NCBI GenBank assembly: GCA_958296235.1
Contig: OY282457.1
Coordinates: 1,798,501 to 1,862,500 of the forward strand
Reading direction: 5' to 3'
DNA length: 64,000 bases
Source: an uncultured Candidatus Binatia bacterium
Lineage (GTDB): Bacteria; Desulfobacterota; Binatia; Bin18
Both the position numbers and the translations under genes were made by a program. The notes beneath the pieces were generated by a model, which searched no databases, was not told the origin of the DNA, and saw only the letters and a program-made list of their open reading frames with translations. Positions 8,359-17,551 of the stretch are shown here, one piece after another (position 1 is the first letter of the stretch; each line of letters opens with the position of its first letter).

Positions 8359-9255
8359 TTATGCGCTCCCGGTCATGTTCTCCTGGCCTTTCTTCCCGTC
8401 CCGCATGGCAACCGCGTCCAGGCAGGCGCGCTTGACCATCACCCGCGCGAGTTGCTTCCGATACTCGGCAGAGGCATGCAGGTCGGCGTGACAGGCGAGC
8501 CCGTTTACCGCCGCGGCTGCGACCCCAGCGGCTTGGCCGTCAGACAAGGCTTGTTGTGTCAGCGCGGCTTCAGCCGGCGAGACCCGGAGCGGTCGATCTT
8601 CCACTCCAAACAGGACGACCCGTCCGTTCGCCCAACGGTCCGCCTCTATCTCGGCCAGCACTATCGCCCCGGCTAAAGCAAAATCTCCCGCCCGCCGGGT
8701 ATACTCCCGCACCCCCCACACCGCGTTCTTGCGGATGGGGATACGGACCTCGGTCAGCAGTTCGTCAGGCCTGACATCCGCGTTTAGGGCGCCCTGAAAA
8801 AAATCGACCGCTTGAATGGCCCGCGAGCCGGACGGCCCGACAACAGTCAGCTCCGCCTCCAAGGCACACATGGCCGCCGGCAGTTCCGCTGCCGGGTCGG
8901 CATGAGCCAAACTCCCCCCAATTGTCCCGGCGTACCGAATGGACGGATGACCGATCAGGCGTGTGGCCGCAGCCAGAACGGGAACGGTCTGCCGAATACG
9001 CGCGTCCCGCTCAAGCCGGTACTGCCGGGTGAGAGCGCCAATATGCAGGCGTTCACCCTGCTGGCGGATATAGTTCAACTCGTCCAGGCCGTTAATGTCC
9101 ACAACAACACCAGGAGTTGTCAGCCGCATATTGAGGAGCGGCATCAGGCTCTGGCCCCCGGCGAGAATCTTGGCCTCGTCACCATACTGCGCCAGCGCCG
9201 CCAGCGCCTGTTCTATTGACTCCGGGGCAATATACTCAAAAGGGGCAGGCTTCAT
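8359..9255 (-). CDS. molybdenum hydroxylase FAD-binding subunit
   Basis: A 298-residue protein that starts MKPAPFEYIAPESIEQALAAL and carries the two FAD pyrophosphate-binding motifs of the CoxM/XdhB family, AGGQSLMPLLNMR (about residues 32-44) and TIGGSLAHADPAAELP (about 106-121). It accepts electrons from the 2Fe-2S subunit. It is the first gene of the operon, in the order FAD, 2Fe-2S, molybdopterin. The promoter should lie between 9256 and 9441, divergent from the selenoprotein gene. Confidence 0.92.
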   Translation of the reverse strand: MKPAPFEYIAPESIEQALAALAQYGDEAKILAGGQSLMPLLNMRLTTPGVVVDINGLDELNYIRQQGERLHIGALTRQYRLERDARIRQTVPVLAAATRLIGHPSIRYAGTIGGSLAHADPAAELPAAMCALEAELTVVGPSGSRAIQAVDFFQGALNADVRPDELLTEVRIPIRKNAVWGVREYTRRAGDFALAGAIVLAEIEADRWANGRVVLFGVEDRPLRVSPAEAALTQQALSDGQAAGVAAAAVNGLACHADLHASAEYRKQLARVMVKRACLDAVAMRDGKKGQENMTGSA

Positions 9256-9441
9256 GCGTTGTCCTGAACATAGCGTCGGCGAACCCGTGACGCCCTCTCC
9301 GACCTCGCGCGGGACTATACTATGGATAGGATACCCAGTCCAGGAAGTCGTCTCACCGAAGCGCTCCCGTTGACGCGCTCCCGGACTATCCCTATTGATG
9401 GACCGGATAGTCTATAGTCATTTTTCTCGAAAGGAGTGTGT

Positions 9442-10116
9442 ATGAGCAGTCAAGAAGGTGGGCTCAACAATGAGCTCAAGCAACAAATCGCAGCTTTCCA
9501 AAAGGAGATGCTGCCCAAAATTCCGCCGGCAATTCGTGAGGTGCTGGTCCGCACCACAGAAGATCAGGTGAAATCCGGCATCACAGACAAAGCCCTGCAG
9601 GTCGGAGACAAGGCCCCTGACTTTACCCTGCCTAACGCCCGTGGCGAGGCAGTGACATTGTCCCACCTCCTGGCCCAAGGACCGGCAGTTATTGCCTTTT
9701 ATCGAGGCGCCTGGTGACCCTACTGCAACCTGCAGTTGCAGGCCTATCAAAAGCGTCTGGCCGAGATGCAGGCGCACGGCGCATCCCTGATCGCCATCTC
9801 GCCCCAAACCCCGGATAAATCGCTGACGGTTGCCGAAAAGAACGCCCTTCAGTTTGAGGTGCTCAGCGATGCCGGCAATAGCGTCGCGCGACAGTTCGGA
9901 TTGGCCTTCCGATTTGTTGATGAGCTTCGAGAGACCTTTGAAAAAATGGGCATCCAACTGCCCGAATACAACGGCGATGACGCCTGGGAGCTGCCAATAC
10001 CCGGCACCTATGTCATTGACCGGGACGGCACCATTCGGCTGGCCTATATCGATGCAAACTATACCACCCGGCTCGAACCGGGCGATATTCTTGAGAGTCT
10101 GCAAGGGCTGAACTAA
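9442..10116 (+). CDS. selenocysteine peroxiredoxin-like (AhpC/TSA) protein, Sec at residue 92
   Basis: The reading frame is open from ATG 9442 (AAGGAG five bases upstream) to 10116 apart from one TGA at 9715-9717. Reading it as selenocysteine gives a 224-residue protein. The local sequence is FYRGAW-U-PYCN, where homologues have FYRGxWCPYC, so UGA replaces the peroxidatic/resolving CxxC cysteine. Upstream is DKAPDFTLPNARG and downstream the thioredoxin-fold strands LIAISPQTPDKS and PGTYVIDRDGTIRLAY. Prx-like UxxC proteins are a known bacterial selenoprotein family that reduces peroxides using thiols. Both halves are in one frame and well conserved, which argues against a nonsense mutation. 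A short stem-loop follows the UGA. Conventional gene callers would split or truncate it. Confidence 0.88.
9729..9742 (+). promoter_or_regulatory. candidate bacterial SECIS hairpin in the Prx-like gene
   Basis: CCTGC pairs with GCAGG around the loop AGTT, which begins 16 bases after the UGA and contains the GU typical of SelB-bound loops. An alternative seven-pair stem in the same place (CTGCAAC with GTTGCAG) would put the loop closer. Spacing and a G in the first two loop bases fit the bacterial SECIS model, but the stem is short. Confidence 0.5.
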
Positions 10117-10135
10117 ACCTGCGCCGGCTTTTGCT

Positions 10136-10157
10136 CGGGGAGCGCTCTTGCTCCCCG
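10136..10157 (+). terminator. 8-bp hairpin after the Prx-like gene
   Basis: CGGGGAGC pairs with GCTCCCCG around a six-base loop, 20 bases past the stop codon. There is no T tract, so it may be a stabilising 3' hairpin rather than a classical terminator. Confidence 0.4.
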
Positions 10158-10276
10158 CGAGTCACCATCCACCGTGGCACAGTCTCAATGAGAAATGGGC
10201 AATATCGCCTGTTTCTCTTGCTCCCTCCTTTCTGAAAAGTTAGTCTGAACTTTAGTCTATTGAAAGGAGCAGTGAG

Positions 10277-10543
10277 GTGCCACGCAATCTTCCCTTATCT
10301 GAGGCAAAAGCGAAACTCAGCCAGATCATCGCAGATGTAGAGAGTACAGAAGAAGAAATTACCATCACCCGGAACGGGCGTCCTGCCGCCGTGCTGATGA
10401 GTGCGGATGAATTCGCGAGTTGGCAAGAGACAAGAGCAATTCGTCAGAATCCCGAATTGATGCGAGAAATTAAACGTGGACTTCGGCAACTCCAGAAAGG
10501 GCAACGATTCACTTTTGAAGATATCTTTGGGGAGCCGCTCTGA
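10277..10543 (+). CDS. type II antitoxin, Phd/YefM family
   Basis: An 88-residue protein with the Phd/YefM opening (LPLSEAKAKLSQIIADVESTEEEITITRNGRPAAVLMSADEFASWQ). The N-terminal half binds operator DNA and the C-terminal half neutralises the toxin. The GTG start at 10277 has GAAAGGAG upstream. Nine bases separate it from the toxin gene, so they are an operon, probably auto-repressed. Confidence 0.88.
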   Translation: MPRNLPLSEAKAKLSQIIADVESTEEEITITRNGRPAAVLMSADEFASWQETRAIRQNPELMREIKRGLRQLQKGQRFTFEDIFGEPL

Positions 10544-10552
10544 AGGAAGAGT

Positions 10553-10873
10553 ATGGCGAAAACGCCCCGGTATCGTATAGAAACCGCGAAGGCCGTCCGA
10601 GATGCAATCATTCACCTCCCCCCACATCTCAAACGAAGAGTGAAAGCAGCCTTCCGAGCTAGCGCGGCGAATCCGCACCAGGCAAAGCCTCTCAAAGATG
10701 AATTGCCAGGACTCCGCAGTTATCGCGTCGGCAGGAACCGGCTTGTCCTGCGTATCAAAGGCTCCGTCATCGAAATTATCGCCTTCGGTCCCCGGAGCAG
10801 TCTCTACGAGCGCGCTGCTGCCGAACTCAGCATCTCATTGCGTGCCAAAGACGAAAACGACGAGAAAGGGTGA
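10553..10873 (+). CDS. type II toxin, RelE/ParE superfamily
   Basis: A 106-residue basic protein of the RelE/ParE fold (YRIETAKAVRDAIIHLPPHLKRRVKAAFRASAANPHQAKPLKDELPGLRSYRVGRNRLVLRIKGSVIEIIAFGPRSSLYERAA). The LKDELPGLRSYRVGRNRLVLRI core and the C-terminal GPRSSLYE motif are typical of ribosome-dependent RelE-type nucleases. It is the partner of the Phd-like antitoxin immediately upstream. Confidence 0.88.
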   Translation: MAKTPRYRIETAKAVRDAIIHLPPHLKRRVKAAFRASAANPHQAKPLKDELPGLRSYRVGRNRLVLRIKGSVIEIIAFGPRSSLYERAAAELSISLRAKDENDEKG

Positions 10874-10879
10874 GCACTC

Positions 10880-12058
10880 GTGAACGTGACCCATCTCTCT
10901 TGTTCAGCCTGCGCGGCCTCCTACGCGCCCCATCGACCCCATAATCTGTGTACCCGATGCGGGAAGCCCTTATTGGTTCACTACGACCTTGAGCGGGCGG
11001 CGACGGCGTTACAAAAAGACAGCCTGCCCACTCGACCTGCAAACCTGTGGCGTTATCGAGAAGTGCTGCCCGTTGTCCACTCTGTCAATATCGTCAGTCT
11101 GGGCGAGGGTTGGACGCCCTTGCTGCACGCCCGTCGGCTGGGCGAACAGCTCGGCCTGCCGCGGCTCCACATCAAAGACGAGTCTGTCAATCCCACAGGA
11201 TCATTCAAAGCGCGCGGCATGGCCCTGGCCGTCTCAATGGCCAAAGAACTCGGAGTGAAAAAGCTGGCCGTTCCCTCGGCTGGAAACGCGGCCGGCGCGC
11301 TTGCGGCTTATGCTGCGCAGGCCGGACTCGAAGCCCATATATTCATGCCCAGGGATGCGCCCCTGGCCAATCGGCTGGAATGCGAACAGACAGGGGCCCA
11401 CGTCACCCTTGTTGACGGCCTGATTACGGATTGCGGCAAGCTCGTCGCCGAACGCAAGGAGCAGGAGGGCTGGTTCGATGTCTCAACCCTGAAGGAGCCC
11501 TACCGTCTCGAAGGCAAGAAAACGATGGGCTATGAGCTGGCGGAACAGTGCGGCTGGTCCCTGCCGGACGTCATTCTGTATCCCACGGGCGGGGGGACGG
11601 GGCTGATCGGGATGTGGAAGGCGTTTGATGAAATGGAACAGCTCGGCTGGATCGACGCCCGTAGGCCGCGCATGGTGAGCGTACAGGCGGCCGGCTGCGC
11701 GCCCATTGTGCACGCTTTTGCCACTGGCGCGTCACACGGCGCAGAGATTTCCAGGCCGCATACCGTGGCCTCAGGTTTGCGCGTGCCGGCGGCGATTGGC
11801 GATTTCATGATGCTCGATATTCTGCGCAAAAGCGGCGGCACCGCGGTAAGCGTCAGCGACGAGGAACTGCTGGCCGCGGTCGGAGAAATCGGTGCAGCCG
11901 AGGGCCTCTTTCCGGCCCCGGAGGGAGCGGCCTGTCTGCCGGCCCTCAAGTGCCTGCTTCAGCGCGGCGAGATCAAACCCGACGAATCTGTCGTCCTGTT
12001 TAATACCGGTTCGGGGCTGAAGTATCTGGACGTGTTGTCTGGTAGTATCTCAGTTTAA
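10880..12058 (+). CDS. thrC: threonine synthase
   Basis: A 392-residue PLP enzyme that converts O-phosphohomoserine to threonine. An N-terminal zinc-ribbon-like segment ([24 protein letters not shown]) precedes the catalytic domain, a layout common in this class of threonine synthases. The PLP-binding lysine lies in [12 protein letters not shown], followed by [18 protein letters not shown] and the phosphate-binding [15 protein letters not shown]. The GTG start at 10880 lies six bases after the toxin stop with GAGAAAGGG upstream. It may be read through from the toxin-antitoxin operon. Confidence 0.88.
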   Translation: MNVTHLSCSACAASYAPHRPHNLCTRCGKPLLVHYDLERAATALQKDSLPTRPANLWRYREVLPVVHSVNIVSLGEGWTPLLHARRLGEQLGLPRLHIKDESVNPTGSFKARGMALAVSMAKELGVKKLAVPSAGNAAGALAAYAAQAGLEAHIFMPRDAPLANRLECEQTGAHVTLVDGLITDCGKLVAERKEQEGWFDVSTLKEPYRLEGKKTMGYELAEQCGWSLPDVILYPTGGGTGLIGMWKAFDEMEQLGWIDARRPRMVSVQAAGCAPIVHAFATGASHGAEISRPHTVASGLRVPAAIGDFMMLDILRKSGGTAVSVSDEELLAAVGEIGAAEGLFPAPEGAACLPALKCLLQRGEIKPDESVVLFNTGSGLKYLDVLSGSISV

Positions 12059-12115
12059 GGAATGCCTACTCCCTCTCCCCTGGAGGGGTGAGGGGGAAAT
12101 TCAAAGCGGGGAGGG

Positions 12116-13849
12116 ATGACAATGAGAGCGAGCCCGGAGGCTGACAAGGTATACGAAGCCACGAGGAAATGGGTCGATAGCGCGTTGCAGACTGACGGCT
12201 CTCTCTTCACCCCAGGCGAGCCAATCTGGTCAAGTCTATGGCTTAGAGAACTCCACGAGCGATTCCTGGACAACCCTGACGAGTCACAGGACGCTTTCAT
12301 TGACAAGTTGAAACGGCAACTGGCAAACAGCCCACCAGAGGTCTACCAACTGATGGGAGAGGTGCTCTATGTCCGCTTCTTGATTGTGTACGCTGCCAAT
12401 GGTGGTGATAGACAAAAGAAGGAGATCGATACGGTGCTCGGATGGGCACCGTCGCCCGTAGGAATCCCGCAGGATCTCGTTGACAGTCTTGACTACGGGC
12501 TCATCAACATAGGACCAGGTGCCCAATTCTACCCATTTCAGGTTGGGTTTATTATCGAGTTTGTCGAGCAATGGAAGCAGCAATCCACTGAACGTGCGCT
12601 CTTACTCGGCGATCCCTGGAAGTTCAAGAATTTCCTGAACAATATTCATCTCAGAAGTCGGATGTTTTCCCATGCTCGCAATAAACATAGCTTGCAACGC
12701 GAAGCCATCCTCCATCTCGTCTTTCCTGATATCTTCGAGGCACTCACATTTGGTGCCAAAGAGAATATCGCTAAAACGTTCGCGGCCCGGGTCACAGAGC
12801 CGACGGGCGACGTCGACCGAAAACTGGTGCAGATTCGTAGAGGTTTGGCAACCGAGCATGGTGACTTTCACTTCTACGACGACCATATTAAAAGTCTCTG
12901 GCAGGGTAACAACCAGAAGAAGAACGGAGCGTCCGTATCGCCGCCAGTAGACAACTCCTCTGCCCCGGAACCCACATCCGACCTACAAACCCTCGCCGAT
13001 GATCTCCTACTCGACGTCGCTCACCTTCACGAAATCGAGAAGCTGCTTAACGACAAACGCCAGGTCATCTTTCAGGGGCCGCCCGGCACAGGTAAGACCT
13101 ACGTTGCGCGTGAGTTGGCGAACTGCCTGAGCGGGTCGAAGGAGCGTGTCCGGCTCGTTCAGTTCCACCCGTCCTACGCCTACGAAGACTTCGTCCAAGG
13201 CTACCGGCCTGCGCTGAGCGGCGGGCAGCCCGGCTTCGAGCTCAGGAACGGACCGCTGCTGGAAGCGGCGGAGAGGGCGAAGGCGGAGCCGGACGCGAGG
13301 CACTTCCTCGTCATTGACGAAATCAACCGGGGCAACCTCTCCAAGGTGTTCGGCGAGCTCTATTTTCTGCTGGAGTACCGAGACGAGGAGATGCGCCTTC
13401 TGTACGACGATGAACCGTTCTCGCTCCCCAAAAACCTCTACATCATCGGCACAATGAACACCGCCGACCGCTCCATTGCACTCGTAGACCTCGCGCTACG
13501 CCGCCGCTTTCACTTCGTAGAGTTTCATCCCCACAAACCGCCGGTCGAAGGCATATTGCAGCGTTGGCTGGGACAGAAAGCGCCCGCCATGTCGTGGGTC
13601 GCCGACATTGTTGACCGCGCGAACAAGAAGCTGGACGACCAGCAGGCGGCTATCGGGCCGAGCTACTTCATGAAGGACAACCTCAATGAGGAAATGCTGC
13701 GTCTGATCTGGAAGCACAACATTCTTCCCTACGTCGAGGAGCATCTCTATGGGGAACACGACCGCCTTGACGAGTTTCGTCTCGACAAGCTCTGGCGTGA
13801 GACCTCCAACAGCAGCGAGGAGCAGGACGCCGCCGATGCGTCAGGTTGA
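12116..13849 (+). CDS. mcrB: McrB-type AAA+ GTPase of a McrBC restriction system
   Basis: A 577-residue protein. Residues 1 to about 290 form a variable domain with no recognised fold, expected to read the DNA modification. The C-terminal half is the McrB AAA+ motor: Walker A GPPGTGKT (about 322-329), Walker B VIDEINRGNLSKVFGELYFLLEYRD, and the McrB-specific GTMNTADRSIALVDLALRRRFHF. McrB uses GTP to translocate along DNA and drives the McrC nuclease to cut modified DNA. The start at 12116 has GGGGAGG upstream. The stop overlaps the mcrC start by 14 bases. Confidence 0.92.
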   Translation: MTMRASPEADKVYEATRKWVDSALQTDGSLFTPGEPIWSSLWLRELHERFLDNPDESQDAFIDKLKRQLANSPPEVYQLMGEVLYVRFLIVYAANGGDRQKKEIDTVLGWAPSPVGIPQDLVDSLDYGLINIGPGAQFYPFQVGFIIEFVEQWKQQSTERALLLGDPWKFKNFLNNIHLRSRMFSHARNKHSLQREAILHLVFPDIFEALTFGAKENIAKTFAARVTEPTGDVDRKLVQIRRGLATEHGDFHFYDDHIKSLWQGNNQKKNGASVSPPVDNSSAPEPTSDLQTLADDLLLDVAHLHEIEKLLNDKRQVIFQGPPGTGKTYVARELANCLSGSKERVRLVQFHPSYAYEDFVQGYRPALSGGQPGFELRNGPLLEAAERAKAEPDARHFLVIDEINRGNLSKVFGELYFLLEYRDEEMRLLYDDEPFSLPKNLYIIGTMNTADRSIALVDLALRRRFHFVEFHPHKPPVEGILQRWLGQKAPAMSWVADIVDRANKKLDDQQAAIGPSYFMKDNLNEEMLRLIWKHNILPYVEEHLYGEHDRLDEFRLDKLWRETSNSSEEQDAADASG

Positions 13850-15059
13850 TCTGCGAGAATACGTCCCAAGCGATCCGATACGGCTCTCCGTCGCCGAGTG
13901 CGACAGCTTACGCGCTGTCCTGCCGTCGCTCACTATCGAACCCGCTCCGGGCGTGGAAGGCGAATACCACCTGACGCCCGGTTCCACCATCGGCGCGTTG
14001 GAACTCGGCGCGTTGTCCATATCCATCCGTCCCAAGCTGGACATCTCCCGCGTACTCTTCCTCGCCTCTTACGCAATGGGCGCGTTCAAGCTCCGGGAGA
14101 TGGATCGCTTCAATTTCGAGGAGGCACTGTCGCTCGTCGAAGCGCTGGCGTTGGCGCTTACCGCCACCGCTCGTCGTGCATTCGCCAGTGGACTGCTCCA
14201 CGGGTATCGGACCCAAGAGGAGGCAATGCACACCGTTCGCGGACGAGTCCGCATCGCAGAACAGATACGACGCAGGTTTGGCGTCCCCTTGCCCCTCGAA
14301 GTTCGCTACGACGAATTTACGGACGATATCAAGGCAAACCGTCTGGTGAAGGCGGCTGCCGCGCGGCTCGGGCGGATGCGGGTCCGCTCGCAGCAGTCCC
14401 GCGCCGGTCTGCGATGGGTCAGCGCAAGGCTGGCGAATGTGTCGCTCGTCGAGTTCCCGGCGAACGCCGTGCCCGTCGTCTCCTTCGACCGGCTGAACGC
14501 GCACTACCGCGAGGTGGTGGCCCTGTCGCGGCTTATCTTGCGGTATGCGTCCTTTGAGACCGGTCGTGGCGGCAACCGGGCGCCGGGCTTCCTGATGGAT
14601 ATGAACGTGGTATTCCAGGAGTTCGTAACGCAAGCCCTCCGGGAGGCGCTCGGCGTCTCGGACCGTACGTTCCGCGCGGACGATCGCATTCCTTCGGTGT
14701 TCCTTGACGAGGCGAAACGTGTCCGGCTCAAGCCCGACCTGTCATGGTGGGACGGCCAGACCTGCACATTCGTCGGCGATGCCAAGTACAAGCGAATCAG
14801 CGGGGAGCAAGGCCCCAACGCCGATCTCTATCAACTCCTCGCCTACGCCACCGCCCTCGATCTGCCGGGTGGGCTGCTGATCTACGCGCAGGGCGAGGAG
14901 CAAGCGGTGCATCAAGTTCGATACGCCGGCAAACGGCTGGAGATTGCTACCCTTGACCTGTCCGGGACGATAGACGAACTGCTCGCCGAGGTGGACAAGT
15001 TGGCAAAGAAGGTCTGCGCGTTGCGTCAGGAATCCTACCACGCGGATCGCGCCGCTTGA
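13836..15059 (+). CDS. mcrC: McrC-type endonuclease subunit
   Basis: A 407-residue protein. The N-terminal domain contacts McrB (IGALELGALSISIRPKLDISRVLFLASYA). The C-terminal PD-(D/E)xK nuclease core reads LKPDLSWWDG ... FVGDAKYK, with the catalytic Asp, Asp and Lys visible. The ATG at 13836 lies inside the 3' end of mcrB, giving a 14-base overlap and translational coupling; an upstream in-frame start at 13749 would overlap mcrB by about 100 bases and is less likely. The gene converges on a broken methyltransferase. Confidence 0.92.
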   Translation: MRQVDLREYVPSDPIRLSVAECDSLRAVLPSLTIEPAPGVEGEYHLTPGSTIGALELGALSISIRPKLDISRVLFLASYAMGAFKLREMDRFNFEEALSLVEALALALTATARRAFASGLLHGYRTQEEAMHTVRGRVRIAEQIRRRFGVPLPLEVRYDEFTDDIKANRLVKAAAARLGRMRVRSQQSRAGLRWVSARLANVSLVEFPANAVPVVSFDRLNAHYREVVALSRLILRYASFETGRGGNRAPGFLMDMNVVFQEFVTQALREALGVSDRTFRADDRIPSVFLDEAKRVRLKPDLSWWDGQTCTFVGDAKYKRISGEQGPNADLYQLLAYATALDLPGGLLIYAQGEEQAVHQVRYAGKRLEIATLDLSGTIDELLAEVDKLAKKVCALRQESYHADRAA

Positions 15060-15827
15060 TCGATTGTTGCCCCGCCGTCCCTACTTGGCACGACCGAGGA
15101 AAGGTCGAACTGGCGAGATTGCTCCGTGATATGAGCCGGGGTTCTGCTTATGGTGAGGTCAGAAATGGAAGGCAGGACATCTTCAAAAGGGTGTCCATTC
15201 TGCCAGCCGAGCCGCCCGGCTTTACGCCACAATTCCAGGCGACGTATGGTCATCTCACAGTAAATAGGGTCAATATCTGCCGTAAAGTAGCGCCGTCCCA
15301 GACGTTCGCACGAGAGCAATGTTGCCCCTGAGTGCGCAAAGAAATCTATGACGAGGGCGTCCTTGTGAGAGCTGGCCGAGACTATCCGGTCTATAGCCTT
15401 GTTGATTTCTCATGGTCAAGAACGAACGCGCCTGAAAGTTCTCCACCCGCCGCATCATGACCATGAAATCAGGAAGGGGCTGGAAGGCGTTTCTTTGGTC
15501 TGCGCCAATCCAGACATAGAATGACGAGTCCGGGGAAAGCACCGAGTCGTTAATACGCACCCACTGTTCTGACCAGTCAATAAAATCGTGAAGTTTTCTT
15601 ATTTCAAAAGCAACGACATTGTACGGCGGGTCCTGAATCGCGAGTGATGCTTGCTCCCCGTTCATGAGCGACCCTATCTGGGTAGCGTCCGCCGTATCGA
15701 GACAGCCCACCTTGTGCTGGCCTTGTGGGTCTTCCCAGATTTCTCCCGGCTTTAAGCGGCAATGCGGGAGGAGCCGCTGCCTTAGCGCGCGCTCTTCATC
15801 GAGCCTCGGAAGAGGGTTGTTTTTCAT
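15035..15827 (-). pseudogene. DNA (N6-adenine/N4-cytosine) methyltransferase with internal deletion and frameshift
   Basis: The N-terminal half, starting MKNNPLPRLDEERALRQRLLPH, keeps LKPGEIWEDPQGQHKVGCLD and the catalytic DPPYN motif. The frame then runs into a stop-bound nonsense tail after MRNQQGY. In the next frame the C-terminal half is intact: NKAIDRIVSASS, the SAM-binding VIDFFAHSGATLLSCERLG, then FTADIDPIYCEMTIRRLE and GWQNGHPFEDV. The switch lies near 15405-15420. From knowledge of this family, the segment between RNQQGY and the KAIDRI helix is normally some 80-100 residues longer, so the lesion looks like an internal deletion that also shifted the frame. It converges on mcrC and overlaps it by 25 bases. 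The enzyme is almost certainly inactive. Confidence 0.85.
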
Positions 15828-15850
15828 AGACCGCTCGCTGTTTAACACTC

Positions 15851-17536
15851 TCACGCCGTTACGTTTGAGCGCAGCACGCGCCCGGACAGTGGGCCGGTCT
15901 GCTGCCCGTCTGAGAACAGCACCTGTCCGTTCAGGATCGTATGCGCAATACCCGTCGATTTTTCGATGTAGCGCAGTCCCCCACCCGGGAAATCATGCAC
16001 CGGCTCCTGTTTGCCGCAGTTGACCGTCTCGGGATCAAAGACCACCAAGTCGGCGATCATGCCCGCGGCCACCGTCCCGCGCAGCGGGACGCCAAAGACC
16101 TGGGCGGGCACGGACGTCAACTTACGGATAGCCTCTTCGAGCGACAACATCTGTTTGTCGCGTACCAGCGTTCCGAGCAGATAGGTCGAGTAGCCCGCCT
16201 CACAGCGCATATCGGCGTGTGCCCCGCCATCGGACAAACCCACCAGGGTATGCGGATGGGTGAGCATATCTCCATTAACCTCGCCGAACTCGTACAAGAA
16301 CTGCATGTCCAGATCGTCGTTGAGGGCCAGCTCAAAAAACAGCTCAAGCGGGTCTTTCCCGCGCTCGCGGCTCAGGCTGGCCAGGCTCTTGTCCAGCAGG
16401 GGTTGCAACTCCGGCTTGTTGACCGTGAACACGCGCAGCTGCTCCCACTGTCCGGTGAAAATACGCGGCTGTGTCAGCTCTGCACGAAACGCGGCCCGAA
16501 AGGCAGGGTCGGCACACATACGCTGCTGCTCGCCCAAGGGCCGGTCGAAGATCGGCTTCCAGCAATCAAAATTGCCAAAGATAAACGGGCGCTTCAGATT
16601 AAAACGGGCGCTCTTGTAATGACACGGCACCTGCCCCAGCGGCAGATAGCCCCGGTCAAAGAGTGGCACCACCCGATTGACGGCCGCCTGCCAGGCGTCG
16701 GGGGGCGCTTCCGGCTTTTGCAGCAACCCCAGCCATGTGACCGGTCGCTCACTCTGGAGCAGCAAAAAGGTCAACAGGTCATATTCCTCATCAGACAAAA
16801 ACCCCGGACTCCGCGTGAGCGCAATCTCAATACTGCCCCGGCCGAGTTTTTTGAGCACGCCGGACAAGGCCCCCAATTCGTCCCGGCTGGCCACTCGACA
16901 CGGCAGGGGTCGGCCCTGAAACCCCAGGTGCTGGGGTAAGACGGTTGTGGAAAAACCAAAGGCGCCGGCGTCCATCGCCGCCTGAAAGAGCCCGCTGAGT
17001 TGCCGAATCTCGGCCTCCGTTGCCGCCCGCTCCTTGCTCTCCTCCCCGAGTACATACTGGCGCAGCGGCGAGAGCGGCAGCATCATGCCGACATTCATGC
17101 CCAGCCCGCGCCGGCCGATGGCGGTGAGGTATTCGTCAAAGCCCTGCCAGGACCAGGCTACCCCGCGTTGCAGAACCTCCGGGGACATGCCCTCGACGTT
17201 GACCAGATCGCCCACCAGGGCTTCCCGGTCGGCGGGCTTGCACGGCGCAAGACCAACCCCGCAGTTGCCCATGATAATAGAAGTCACGCCGTGCCAGGAC
17301 GAACATGTTGCCAGCGGGTCCCAGAGAATTTGGGCGTCGTAATGGGTGTGATGGTCGATAAATCCTGGGCACACGATCAGCCCATCAATGTCGAGGCTGG
17401 TAACTGCCTCGTGCGACGGAATATTGGCCTCAACCGCGGCAATATGGTCTCCACTCAGCGCCACGTCTGCGGCAAACCGTCCCCGACCGGTGCCATCAAT
17501 AACGGTCCCCCCTTTGAGCACAACATCGTAGGCCAT
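15851..17536 (-). CDS. N-acyl-D-amino-acid deacylase-type amidohydrolase
   Basis: A 561-residue metal-dependent hydrolase of the D-aminoacylase group. It begins MAYDVVLKGGTVIDGTGRGRFAADVAL, has the metal motif CPGFIDHHTHYDAQILWDP and GNCGVGLAPCKPADRE, a further metal-ligand region in SDGGAHADMRCEAGYSTYLLG, and the C-terminal beta-sandwich return VFGVPLRGTVAAGMIADLVVFDPETV. The family cleaves N-acyl-D-amino acids or related cyclic amides. The start at 17536 has AAGGAG upstream. It is the last gene of the UGSC selenoprotein operon, 15 bases after the MaoC gene, so its substrate may be linked to that pathway. Confidence 0.88.
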   Translation of the reverse strand: MAYDVVLKGGTVIDGTGRGRFAADVALSGDHIAAVEANIPSHEAVTSLDIDGLIVCPGFIDHHTHYDAQILWDPLATCSSWHGVTSIIMGNCGVGLAPCKPADREALVGDLVNVEGMSPEVLQRGVAWSWQGFDEYLTAIGRRGLGMNVGMMLPLSPLRQYVLGEESKERAATEAEIRQLSGLFQAAMDAGAFGFSTTVLPQHLGFQGRPLPCRVASRDELGALSGVLKKLGRGSIEIALTRSPGFLSDEEYDLLTFLLLQSERPVTWLGLLQKPEAPPDAWQAAVNRVVPLFDRGYLPLGQVPCHYKSARFNLKRPFIFGNFDCWKPIFDRPLGEQQRMCADPAFRAAFRAELTQPRIFTGQWEQLRVFTVNKPELQPLLDKSLASLSRERGKDPLELFFELALNDDLDMQFLYEFGEVNGDMLTHPHTLVGLSDGGAHADMRCEAGYSTYLLGTLVRDKQMLSLEEAIRKLTSVPAQVFGVPLRGTVAAGMIADLVVFDPETVNCGKQEPVHDFPGGGLRYIEKSTGIAHTILNGQVLFSDGQQTGPLSGRVLRSNVTA

Positions 17537-17551
17537 GACGCTCTCCTTTTT

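Noticed and set aside
5394..9255. Form I CO dehydrogenase (coxMSL)
   Set aside because: The AYxCSFR active-site loop is absent.
9715..9717. TGA as a nonsense mutation making the peroxiredoxin-like gene a pseudogene
   Set aside because: Both sides are in one frame with intact family motifs, the UGA replaces exactly the redox cysteine, and two other genes in the window show the same pattern.
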